From assembly GCA_017560425.1 (NCBI GenBank), contig JAFZEX010000020.1, forward strand, positions 27,604-91,603: a stretch of DNA of 64,000 bases, in the 5' to 3' direction. A program made the translations under genes and the position numbers. The stretch's first letter is position 1, and each line of letters starts with the position of its first letter. A model generated the notes under the pieces. It saw nothing but the letters and a program-made list of their open reading frames with translations. It ran no database searches and was not told the DNA's origin. This DNA is from Alistipes sp. GTDB lineage: Bacteria; Bacteroidota; Bacteroidia; Bacteroidales; Rikenellaceae. Of the stretch, positions 34,195 through 41,748 are shown piece by piece.

Positions 34195-35268
34195 CTATTT
34201 AGCATCGCCAAACATGGCACGTACAAACTCCTTGCGGTCGAACATCTTGAGCTGGTCGATACCCTCGCCAATGCCGATGTAGCGCACAGGGATATGGAAC
34301 TTATCGCTAATGCCGATTACCACACCACCCTTGGCCGTGCCATCGAGCTTGGTGATGGTTAGCGATGTCACCTGCGTAGCCTCGGTAAAGTGCTTAGCCT
34401 GCTCAAAGGCGTTCTGTCCTGTCGAGCCATCGAGCACAAGCATAACCTCGTGTGGTGCATCGGGGATAACCTTTGCCATGACGTTGCGAATCTTCGTAAG
34501 CTCCTTCATAAGACCCACCTTGTTGTGCAATCGGCCCGCAGTGTCGATAAGCACCACATCAGCACCATTAGCCACTGCCGAGCGTAGTGTGTCGTATGCC
34601 ACAGAGGCTGGGTCAGAACCCATCTCCTGGCGCACCATAGTAGCACCAGCACGCTCAGCCCACACGGCAAGCTGGTCGATAGCCGCAGCACGGAACGTGT
34701 CGGCAGCACCGATATATACCTTTCTGCCCGCCTTGGTTAGCTGCGCTGCGAGCTTACCGATAGTCGTAGTCTTACCAGCGCCATTAACACCCACAACCAT
34801 AAGCACATAGGGCATACCCTCCTTCACCTCGATACCGAAGTCCTTTGTCGAGCGGTGCGACTCCTCCATGAGCTCGGCAATCTCCTCACGCAAGATCGAG
34901 TGTAGCTCCTCGGTGTTCATATACTTGTCACGTGCCACACGCTCCTCGATTCGCTCGATAATCTTCACCGTAGTATCGACACCCACGTCCGAGGTTATAA
35001 GCACCTCCTCCAAGTCGTCGAGCACGTCGGCATCTACCGTTGTGCGACCCGCAATCGCACGTTTGAGCTTGCCAAAGAAGCCCTCCTTGGTCTTCTCCAA
35101 GCCCGCCTCGAGCTCCTTGCGCTCAGCCTCGAGCTCCTCTGCCGACGCTACCTCCTCGCTCTCTGGGGCCTCGCCCTCAGCAACATTTGTTGTTATCTCT
35201 TCAGAGTTTGCCTCGGTGGCTACCGCTGGCTCCTCCTTCTTCTTTTTAAAAAGATCAAAAAATCCCAT
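34195..35268 (-). CDS. ftsY: Signal recognition particle receptor FtsY
   Basis: A 357-aa SRP-type GTPase. An acidic N-terminal A domain (about 10-60, Glu-rich) precedes the N domain and the NG core: GVNGAGKTTTIGKLA (P-loop), DTFRAAAIDQL, DTAGRLHNKVGLMKEL and TKLDGTAKGG. It docks ribosome-SRP complexes at the inner membrane. It is the first gene of a two-gene operon with rimO and has a consensus promoter 30 bp upstream. Confidence 0.96.
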   Translation of the reverse strand: MGFFDLFKKKKEEPAVATEANSEEITTNVAEGEAPESEEVASAEELEAERKELEAGLEKTKEGFFGKLKRAIAGRTTVDADVLDDLEEVLITSDVGVDTTVKIIERIEERVARDKYMNTEELHSILREEIAELMEESHRSTKDFGIEVKEGMPYVLMVVGVNGAGKTTTIGKLAAQLTKAGRKVYIGAADTFRAAAIDQLAVWAERAGATMVRQEMGSDPASVAYDTLRSAVANGADVVLIDTAGRLHNKVGLMKELTKIRNVMAKVIPDAPHEVMLVLDGSTGQNAFEQAKHFTEATQVTSLTITKLDGTAKGGVVIGISDKFHIPVRYIGIGEGIDQLKMFDRKEFVRAMFGDAK

Positions 35269-35298
35269 ATCGTGTCGTTAATATTATATATTAATTCA

Positions 35299-35330
35299 CA
35301 AAGATAGTCATTTTTTCGATACAAAACAAA
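35299..35330 (-). promoter_or_regulatory. Bacteroidota-type promoter of ftsY-rimO
   Basis: Minus strand: TTTG (35327-35330), 20 bp, TATCTTTG (35299-35306). Confidence 0.75.
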
Positions 35331-35416
35331 TATTATTTGCGTTGTGCGTAACACTGCTTTTTAACACAGCACGATTGCACATCGAAAGAATTTAAAGAAT
35401 TTAAAGAACAACCCAT

Positions 35417-35448
35417 TTTGGATATATAACAAATATTTATTACCTTTG
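35417..35448 (+). promoter_or_regulatory. Bacteroidota-type promoter of the zinc-ribbon/YARHG gene
   Basis: TTTG (35417-35420), 20 bp, TACCTTTG (35441-35448), 26 bp before the start codon. Confidence 0.75.
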
Positions 35449-35474
35449 CATGATAACTCAAACAGACTCAAACT

Positions 35475-36305
35475 ATGGCAATCATTCAGTGCCCACAGTG
35501 CAAAGCTATTCTTAAGCACGACGCAACGACCTGTAATAAGTGTGGCTACGACCTAACACAGCCTTCACCAGCAGCAAAGAGCGCCATCACCCCCGCACCA
35601 AAGTCGGGCAAATCGGGCAGCACGGTTGCTATCGTTGCATTGCTGGCAGTAATCGCTGCATTGATTATCGCCGTTGTGATGCTTACCACAAGCACCACCA
35701 AGAGCTCGGATAATGGTGGCGAAATTGCTGATGGCGCGAGTGTTGAAAAGTTTGTTCCATCAACCGGTGGTCTTTATCCTCACACCTCAGTGCGTGCCAT
35801 TGCCGAGAGCGAGCTTTATGGCATGACACCTCGTGAGCTAAAGATTATGCGTAACGAGATTTTTGCTCGTCATGGCAAGATTTTCAAGACCAAGGACATG
35901 GCTGAATACTTCTCGTTGCAAAATTGGTATCGTGCTTATGCAGAGAATGTTACACTCAGCGATATTGAGCAGTTCAACGTAGCAGTTATCAAGGCATACG
36001 AGGATAAGCTCGGCGCACAGAACCTAACGCAGATAAAGCCAAAGAAGAGCGCCGCAAAGTCGAGCATAGGACTCTTCCCATTCACCTCGACACGCAAGGT
36101 AACCTACAACGACATTTGTGAGCTGAGCGAGTACGAGCTTAAGATCATGCGTAACGAGATATATGCTCGCCACGGCTACATCTTCCAAACCACGGACATG
36201 AAGCAGTATTTCTCTAAGCAGAGCTGGTATCGCCCAACAACAAGCAACGTCAAGCTCTCGAACATCGAGCAGTACAACGTAAACTTTATTAAGAGCTATG
36301 AGTAG
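35475..36305 (+). CDS. Zinc-ribbon membrane protein with two YARHG domains
   Basis: A 276-aa protein. A zinc ribbon (CPQC ... CNKC, residues 5-23) is followed by a linker and one transmembrane helix (about 55-78, VAIVALLAVIAALIIAVVML). Two YARHG domains follow (about 110-165 and 215-270): LKIMRNEIFARHGKIF...WYRAY and LKIMRNEIYARHGYIF...WYRPT. YARHG domains are extracellular modules found in peptidases and envelope proteins of unknown role. The topology puts the ribbon in the cytoplasm and the YARHG domains outside. The stop overlaps the start of the M15 peptidase gene by 8 bp, so the two are translationally coupled and probably act on the same envelope process. Confidence 0.85.
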   Translation: MAIIQCPQCKAILKHDATTCNKCGYDLTQPSPAAKSAITPAPKSGKSGSTVAIVALLAVIAALIIAVVMLTTSTTKSSDNGGEIADGASVEKFVPSTGGLYPHTSVRAIAESELYGMTPRELKIMRNEIFARHGKIFKTKDMAEYFSLQNWYRAYAENVTLSDIEQFNVAVIKAYEDKLGAQNLTQIKPKKSAAKSSIGLFPFTSTRKVTYNDICELSEYELKIMRNEIYARHGYIFQTTDMKQYFSKQSWYRPTTSNVKLSNIEQYNVNFIKSYE

Positions 36306-37260
36306 CAAGAGGATAGCACTCTACATACTACTACTAACAACGTTTGTAGCCTGCTCATCAGCACCTATCACTGCAAACAGATTATCGTGCGACTCGATTC
36401 CGGAGGGCGCACAACGACTCATTGCAGCATATCCCGACCATGTTGTTGGCTACGAGGACAACATGATTATCTTTAGCGATGGCAGCCGCATGATATATGA
36501 CGACGGCAAGAAGCGCACCATCGACGAGATGCACCTCGAGCAAGATGTGGAGGAGATATTCTTCCAGGAGTACGACAAGGGGGTATATCCACCACCCTAC
36601 GGCTACGACCCTGGTCGCTATCGCTGTGCTGCATTCTATGGCAAGATCTATGGCAACACACGTGAGGAGGTGGCACAAAACCTTGTCTACGTGAATTGGT
36701 GCCCTAAGCATGGCGCCCAGCCTGTGCTCTTCACAAAGGTTGCTGGTGCTGCCGAGGCACTACAACGAGTGTCCGACGAACTTGACGAGTATCCCGAACT
36801 TAAGGAGTGGGTGCTTAATGCTCAGACATTTAACTGGCGCACCATTCAGGGCATGAAGCGCCTAAGTCCTCACGGCTACGGCATTGCCATCGACCTCGAG
36901 GCTTACAGGTCGCACTATTGGAAATGGACCTACCCTCGTGCCGAGGAGCATGCCGTGATGAAGTATCACAACACCTTCAATATGAAGGTTGTAGAGATAT
37001 TTGAGCGCCACGGATTTATATGGGGTGGCAGATGGTATCACTTCGACACCATGCACTTCGAGTATCGCCCCGAGATGAACATGCCCGAGTATGGCATCAA
37101 GGCAACCACACCAAAGGTTATCACCGCCAAGAAGCCCGATCCAAAGCTCGAGAGGAGGTTCTACTATAAGGTCTTCAAGGAGCACAAGCATGGCAACTAC
37201 GAGGAGCAGCTAAGGGCAGAGTTCTACTCGAGGGTGTTCAAAACAACATATCACGAATAG
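36298..37260 (+). CDS. M15 family D-alanyl-D-alanine carboxypeptidase-like lipoprotein
   Basis: A 320-aa protein with a lipoprotein signal (ILLLTTFVAC). The C-terminal half has M15/LAS zinc-peptidase motifs: SPHGYGIAIDLEAY supplies the HxxxxxxD ligand pair and WYHFDTMHFEYRPE supplies the catalytic Glu/Asp-His group. M15 enzymes trim peptidoglycan stem peptides. It is long for the family because of an N-terminal region (about 30-150) without known motifs. The gene overlaps the YARHG gene by 8 bp and ends in a bidirectional terminator. Confidence 0.85.
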   Translation: MSSKRIALYILLLTTFVACSSAPITANRLSCDSIPEGAQRLIAAYPDHVVGYEDNMIIFSDGSRMIYDDGKKRTIDEMHLEQDVEEIFFQEYDKGVYPPPYGYDPGRYRCAAFYGKIYGNTREEVAQNLVYVNWCPKHGAQPVLFTKVAGAAEALQRVSDELDEYPELKEWVLNAQTFNWRTIQGMKRLSPHGYGIAIDLEAYRSHYWKWTYPRAEEHAVMKYHNTFNMKVVEIFERHGFIWGGRWYHFDTMHFEYRPEMNMPEYGIKATTPKVITAKKPDPKLERRFYYKVFKEHKHGNYEEQLRAEFYSRVFKTTYHE

Positions 37261-37262
37261 CG

Positions 37263-37298
37263 AAAAAGGTTGGTCAAGTAAAGTGACCAACCTTTTTG
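37263..37298. terminator. Bidirectional hairpin terminator
   Basis: AAAAAGGTTGGTCA and TGACCAACCTTTTT form a perfect 14-bp stem between convergent genes, A-rich on one side and T-rich on the other. Confidence 0.9.
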
Positions 37299-38492
37299 CT
37301 ATTCTGCATATAATAAATATGGTTTTCGCTGCCTCTTAAACCTCTCTACATCGTCGCTCCAGCGTGCCTTAATCTCCTGGGCAGAGTAGCCGTCGAGGAT
37401 CATCTGACGCACATAATCGACACCTATAAGTTTCTCAAATACAGGCTTAAAGAACTTGTCGCCGATGTTTAGGTTGCGGTAGGCATCTACCAAGTATTCG
37501 ATGTTTACGCCATTCTGCCACACCTCCTCGTCGCTCACCTTGCGCAAGTCCACGCCATAGCACTTAACGCCATTGTGTGGTGGGGTCTTCGAGCCAGCAT
37601 TTGGCATTGGCGTAAAGCTAAAGTCGTAGCCTCGCATATCGGGGTGACCATACACCTCGAAGGGTGCCTCTGTGCCACGACCAAGGCTCATCACCGTACC
37701 CTCAAACAGACATGTCGAGGGGTACAAATATATGGAGTGCTGCGTTGGTAGGTTGGGCGATGGTGCGATAGGGAGGGTGTAGTGCGTCGTGTGGTCGTAG
37801 TTGCGACACTTGACCACCGTGAGCTCCACGGGGCGTGCCCAGCCCTCGCCAAGCGCCATCGTGGCAATCTCGCCCATGGTAAGTCCATGCACCACGGGGA
37901 TAGGCAACCACCCCACGCCCGACTTATACTTCATGTCGAGAATTGGGCCATCTACATAGTGACCGTTAGGGTTAGGTCTATCCAACACAATGACCCTCTG
38001 CCCAAAGTCGGCACATGCGTCCATAATCTGGAGCATAGTTATATAATAGGTATAGAACCTAAGTCCCACATCCTGCATATCGACAACAAGCACGTCGAAC
38101 GAGCGCATTATCTCGTCCGAGGGGCGCTTCTTGTTTCCCGTATATAGCGACAAGATGGCTACTCCCGTGCGCTCATCAACCGAGTTCTTCACTATGGCAC
38201 CCGCCTCTATCGAGCCACGGAAGCCGTGCTCTGGGGCAAAGATGCCGGCAAGATTGATGCCCTCACGGTGCATCATATCGACAATATGCTCCTCCTCGGA
38301 GTACATCGCCGTGTGGTTTGCCAAGACGGCCACTCGCTTACCTCGTAGCAGAGGCATATAGCTGGCTGTGTCGGTGGCTCCCACCAACACCTCGCCACAC
38401 CTAAGCTTATCGGCAGAGCCATGTGCCTGAGCCTTGCAGCCACACAACACCACAACAAGCAGAAGAAGCAGGAGTTTAGATAGTCGTAACAT
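37299..38492 (-). CDS. DUF1343 lipoprotein, NamZ-like exo-beta-N-acetylmuramidase
   Basis: A 397-aa protein with lipobox VVVLCGC. DUF1343 hallmarks are present: ANHTAMYS near 55, IFAPEHGFRG (about 85-95), VDMQDVGLRFYTYYITM, VLDRPNPNG and LPIPVVHGLTMGE. B. subtilis NamZ of this family removes terminal MurNAc from peptidoglycan fragments (GH171). Here the likely site is the periplasm or outer-membrane inner leaflet, in cell-wall recycling. It lies 3 bp downstream of prfB on the same strand and ends at the bidirectional terminator shared with the M15 peptidase gene. Confidence 0.88.
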   Translation of the reverse strand: MLRLSKLLLLLLVVVLCGCKAQAHGSADKLRCGEVLVGATDTASYMPLLRGKRVAVLANHTAMYSEEEHIVDMMHREGINLAGIFAPEHGFRGSIEAGAIVKNSVDERTGVAILSLYTGNKKRPSDEIMRSFDVLVVDMQDVGLRFYTYYITMLQIMDACADFGQRVIVLDRPNPNGHYVDGPILDMKYKSGVGWLPIPVVHGLTMGEIATMALGEGWARPVELTVVKCRNYDHTTHYTLPIAPSPNLPTQHSIYLYPSTCLFEGTVMSLGRGTEAPFEVYGHPDMRGYDFSFTPMPNAGSKTPPHNGVKCYGVDLRKVSDEEVWQNGVNIEYLVDAYRNLNIGDKFFKPVFEKLIGVDYVRQMILDGYSAQEIKARWSDDVERFKRQRKPYLLYAE

Positions 38493-38495
38493 TGC

Positions 38496-39596
38496 CTAAT
38501 ATTGAAGTAGATATTCCTTGATAAATCCGTCGAGGTCGCCGTCCATCACAGCATCAACGTTCGATGTCTGATAGCCCGTGCGGTGATCCTTGACACGCCT
38601 ATCGTCAAATACGTAGCTGCGTATCTGCGAGCCCCACTCGATGCGCTTCTTGGTTGCCTCCAACGCCTGCTGTGTTGCCATACGCTTGTCGAGCTCACGC
38701 TGATAGAGCTTCGAGCGGAGAATGCGCATGGCATTCTCACGGTTGTTTAGCTGCGAGCGTGTCTCCATGTTCTCGATAAGAAACTCAACGGGCTCTCCCG
38801 TCTCGGCATCCTTGCCATGGTAGCGTAGGCGCACGGCGGTCTCCACCTTATTTACGTTCTGACCACCTGCACCACTCGCTCGGAAGGTGTCCCACTCGAT
38901 GTCGGCTGGCGATATGTTAATCTCGATAGAGTCATCGACCATGGGCGACACGAATACCGACGTGAAGGTTGTCTGACGCTTGTTGTTGGCATTAAAAGGC
39001 GATAGGCGCACCATGCGGTGCACACCACTCTCCGAGCGTAGGTAGCCATAGGCATAGTCGCCCTCAAACTCCAAGGTGCACGACTTAACACCCACCTCGT
39101 CACCCGCCTGGTATGCCACAACCTTAACCGTGAAGCCATGAGCCTCACCCCAGCGTGTATACATGCGCATGAGCATCTGCGCCCAATCGAGCGCCTCGGT
39201 GCCACCAGCTCCAGCATTGATATCCATGATAGCGCCCAGCTTGTCCTCATTGCCCGAGAGCATCTGCTTAAGCTCGAGTTTCTCGACAAGCTCCACGGCA
39301 GCAGCATACTGCTCGTCGGCCTCCGCCTCGGTCATAGCGCCCTCAGCCACAAAGTCGGCCACAAGCTCCAAGTCGGCTATCACACGACGAGCCACCTCCC
39401 ACTCCTCGATCACGGCCTTGATGTCGGCAACCTTTTTTAGCTGCTTGCGTGCCTCGTCGGGGTTATCCCAAAAGGTAGGCTCCTCGGTGCGCTCCTGCTC
39501 GTTTTGCAGGTCGATGCGTCGCTGCTCGATGCTGATCGACTCCTCGAGCTTCACGACACGCGCCGAAAGCGAGTTTATCTGTTCGTTAGAAACCAT
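38496..39596 (-). CDS. prfB: Peptide chain release factor 2, without programmed frameshift
   Basis: A 366-aa class I release factor. The RF2 tripeptide SPF lies in VRLSPFNANNKRQTT and the catalytic GGQ in ASGAGGQNVNKVET. It releases peptides at UGA and UAA. In many bacteria prfB carries an in-frame UGA at about codon 25 that must be bypassed by a +1 frameshift. Here the reading frame is continuous from ATG to the family core (FWDNPDEARKQ at about 42), with no CTTTGA site, so that autoregulation is absent. Total length equals that of frameshifted RF2 proteins, so nothing is missing. Confidence 0.95.
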   Translation of the reverse strand: MVSNEQINSLSARVVKLEESISIEQRRIDLQNEQERTEEPTFWDNPDEARKQLKKVADIKAVIEEWEVARRVIADLELVADFVAEGAMTEAEADEQYAAAVELVEKLELKQMLSGNEDKLGAIMDINAGAGGTEALDWAQMLMRMYTRWGEAHGFTVKVVAYQAGDEVGVKSCTLEFEGDYAYGYLRSESGVHRMVRLSPFNANNKRQTTFTSVFVSPMVDDSIEINISPADIEWDTFRASGAGGQNVNKVETAVRLRYHGKDAETGEPVEFLIENMETRSQLNNRENAMRILRSKLYQRELDKRMATQQALEATKKRIEWGSQIRSYVFDDRRVKDHRTGYQTSNVDAVMDGDLDGFIKEYLLQY

Positions 39597-39652
39597 AATG
39601 GTGTTTGTTTACAAAGTGAAAGGTATGGTGTGCTTTGCACGGGTTTATTTTA

Positions 39653-39862
39653 TGGGATAGATGGGACGAATGGGACAGATGGGCTTAATGAGTAATTTTC
39701 ATTAAGCGTAGCGTTACCCATTAAGCGTAACGCTCCCATCACTCCCATCAAGCGTTAGCGCTCCTATTTATCCTATAAAAGGGACTAAAGGGCAGAAAGG
39801 GTCTTAAAGTGTCAGAAAGGGTTGTTTTTTCTACCCTTTTGGACTCTTCGGACTCTTATCAC
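39653..39862. repeat. Dispersed intergenic repeat, type A (copy 2)
   Basis: Shares with 29989-30165, in the same order, GGGACAGATGGG, AGCGTAGCGTTACCCAT, CTCCTATTTATCCTAT, AAAGGGCAGAAAGGGT, TTTTTTCTACCCTT and GGACTCTT. Extra copies of an internal AAGCG-T-A-GCGCTCCCATCA unit make it longer. No ORF. It runs directly into type B elements. Confidence 0.75.
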
Positions 39863-39870
39863 GAGAAATA

Positions 39871-39994
39871 TTTCTTGTCAGAAGGCATCAGATACAACGC
39901 TCGGCGAATTTCGAGACGATGGGCTGTACTCGAGGTACTGCCCATTGACGAGATAATTCGTTAGCGGCAGTAGATGATGACTTATCACAAGAAA
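39871..39994. repeat. Palindromic repeat, type B (copy 2)
   Basis: Bounded by TTTCTTGTCAGAAGG and CTTATCACAAGAAA. The centre is GGGCTGTACTCGAGGTACTGCC, read here as GGGCTGTAC-N5-GTACTGCCC. Outer segments ACGCTCGGCGAATTT and GTTAGCGGCAGTAGATGAT match copy 5 near guaB in reverse complement. Confidence 0.8.
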
Positions 39995-39998
39995 TAAA

Positions 39999-40120
39999 TT
40001 TGTTGTTAGAAGGGGGTAGATGTGGTGCCAAGTCGAAATTGACACGGAAGGGGGTATACTCGACGTATATCCCCTTTCGGGGCAATGAGCTTGGTGCCGC
40101 AGATGATCCCTTTTCACATT
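39999..40120. repeat. Palindromic repeat, type B (copy 3)
   Basis: Starts TTTGTTGTTAGAAGGGGG and ends CCCTTTTCACATT. The central hairpin GGGGGTATAC-N5-GTATATCCCC is fully paired. It is nearly identical to copy 4 over about 100 bp (GATGTGGTGCCAAGTCG, AAATTGACACGGAAGG), so the pair is a recent tandem duplication or gene-conversion product. Confidence 0.8.
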
Positions 40121-40133
40121 CCAAAGAGCACAA

Positions 40134-40258
40134 TTTGTTGTTAGAAGGGGTGAGATGTGGTGCCAAGTCGAAATTGACACGGAAGGGGGTATACTCAACG
40201 TATATCCCCTTTCGGGGCAATAAGCTTGGTGCCGCAGATTGCCCCTTATCACAACAAA
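40134..40258. repeat. Palindromic repeat, type B (copy 4), abutting the cysS stop codon
   Basis: Bounded by TTTGTTGTTAGAAGGGG and CCCCTTATCACAACAAA, the latter ending exactly at the cysS stop codon. Centre GGGGGTATAC-TCAAC-GTATATCCCC. Differs from copy 3 at only a few positions in the inner part. Confidence 0.85.
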
Positions 40259-41728
40259 TTACTCGATTTCCCAATCAAAACCATCTTTACGATCTTTCAC
40301 ACGAATTCCGATGGCTGTGAGGTTATCACGAATCTTATCCGATGTTGCCCAATCCTTGTTGGCCTTAGCCTCCATACGCATGTTAAGGAGCATATCAACC
40401 AATGGCGACACCATATCCTTGCCACCAGCCTCGGCAGCCTTCTCGTTGCGAAGACCGAGAATGTCGAAGACATAGCGGTTTACAATGGCGGTAAGCTTCT
40501 CGATATCCTCAGCAGTGAATGTCTGCTGACCCTCAACAGCCTGGTTGATGATGCGCACCCAATCGAAGAGTGCCGAGATGACCATTGGCGAGTTTAGGTC
40601 GTCAGCCATAGCCTCGGCGCAACGACGCTCAAGCTCCTCAACATCGGCAGTAGACTTAGCCGCAGGCTTAATCTTTGCCAACGCCTCAACGCCCTTCATC
40701 AAGCGGTCGAGACCCTTCTCTGCTGCCTGCAACGCATCGTTCGAGAAGTCGAGCGTTGAGCGGTAGTGGGCCTGAAGCACGAAGAAACGAATGGTCATAG
40801 GGGTGTATGCCTGCTCGAGGATTGGGTGGTTACCTGTGAAGAGCTGCTCGAGGGTGATGAAGTTACCCAACGACTTACCCATCTTCTGACCATTGATAGT
40901 AATCATGTTGTTGTGCACCCAATAGCGTGCCGAGTCCTTGCCGAGGGCCGCCGTAGACTGCGCAATCTCGCACTCGTGGTGTGGGAACATAAGGTCCATA
41001 CCGCCACCGTGGATGTCGAACTGCTCGCCGAGATACTTGGTGCTCATTGCCGAGCACTCCATATGCCAGCCTGGGAAGCCGTCGCTCCATGGCGATGGCC
41101 AGCGCATGATATGCTCAGGCGCCGCCTTCTTCCATAGTGCAAAGTCGTAAGAGTGGTGCTTGTCGCTCTGACCATCGAGCTCACGTGTGTTTGTCACGAT
41201 GTCGTCGAGGTTACGACCCGAGAGGCGACCATAGTGGTAGTCTTTGTTATACTTCTCCACATCGAAGTAGATTGAGCCATTCGACTCGTAGGCATAGCCT
41301 GCGTCGAGGATGCGCTGCACCATGGCAATCTGCTCGATGATATGTCCTGAGGCATGTGGCTCGATAGATGGCGACTTAACGCCGAGCGAGCGCATAGCAT
41401 CACGGTAGCGCTCGGTGTAGTAGTGTGCAATCTCCATAGGCTCGAGCTGCTCGAGGCGTGCCTTCTTAGCAATCTTATCCTCGCCATCGTCGGCATCCTG
41501 CTCGAGGTGACCCACGTCGGTGATGTTACGCACATAGCGCACCTTATAGCCCAACGACTGAAGGTAGCGGAACATAAGGTCGAAAGTTACTGCGGGGCGA
41601 GCATGGCCGAGGTGTGGATCGCCATATACTGTAGGACCACAAACATACATTCCTACATGCTCTGGATTGATTGGCTCGAACTCCTCCTTACGACGAGTGA
41701 GCGTGTTGTACAACTGAATTTTCTGCAT
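40259..41728 (-). CDS. cysS: Cysteinyl-tRNA synthetase
   Basis: A 489-aa class I synthetase. The HIGH motif is in [17 protein letters not shown], with its Cys a zinc ligand. The zinc/substrate region [17 protein letters not shown] and the HHECEIAQ segment are intact, and the KMSKS loop reads KMGKSLGN. It charges tRNA-Cys in the cytoplasm. It is 20 bp downstream of the large DUF2723 gene on the same strand and probably co-transcribed. A type B palindromic element begins directly at its stop codon. Confidence 0.96.
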   Translation of the reverse strand: MQKIQLYNTLTRRKEEFEPINPEHVGMYVCGPTVYGDPHLGHARPAVTFDLMFRYLQSLGYKVRYVRNITDVGHLEQDADDGEDKIAKKARLEQLEPMEIAHYYTERYRDAMRSLGVKSPSIEPHASGHIIEQIAMVQRILDAGYAYESNGSIYFDVEKYNKDYHYGRLSGRNLDDIVTNTRELDGQSDKHHSYDFALWKKAAPEHIMRWPSPWSDGFPGWHMECSAMSTKYLGEQFDIHGGGMDLMFPHHECEIAQSTAALGKDSARYWVHNNMITINGQKMGKSLGNFITLEQLFTGNHPILEQAYTPMTIRFFVLQAHYRSTLDFSNDALQAAEKGLDRLMKGVEALAKIKPAAKSTADVEELERRCAEAMADDLNSPMVISALFDWVRIINQAVEGQQTFTAEDIEKLTAIVNRYVFDILGLRNEKAAEAGGKDMVSPLVDMLLNMRMEAKANKDWATSDKIRDNLTAIGIRVKDRKDGFDWEIE

Positions 41729-41748
41729 AGTTATATTGTTTTTTACTT

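Noticed and set aside
37299-38492. Programmed frameshift or fusion between prfB and the DUF1343 gene
   Set aside because: The two frames are separated by a stop and 3 bp, and the second has its own signal peptide; this is simple operon spacing.
39597-40258. CRISPR array
   Set aside because: Repeats here are over 100 bp, palindromic and lack regular 30-40 bp spacers; no cas genes are present in the window.
39878-40320. Overlapping frames of over 100 codons in both strands of the 39.9-40.3 kb repeats
   Set aside because: They arise from tandem palindromic repeats, read equally well on both strands, and repeat the same peptide twice.
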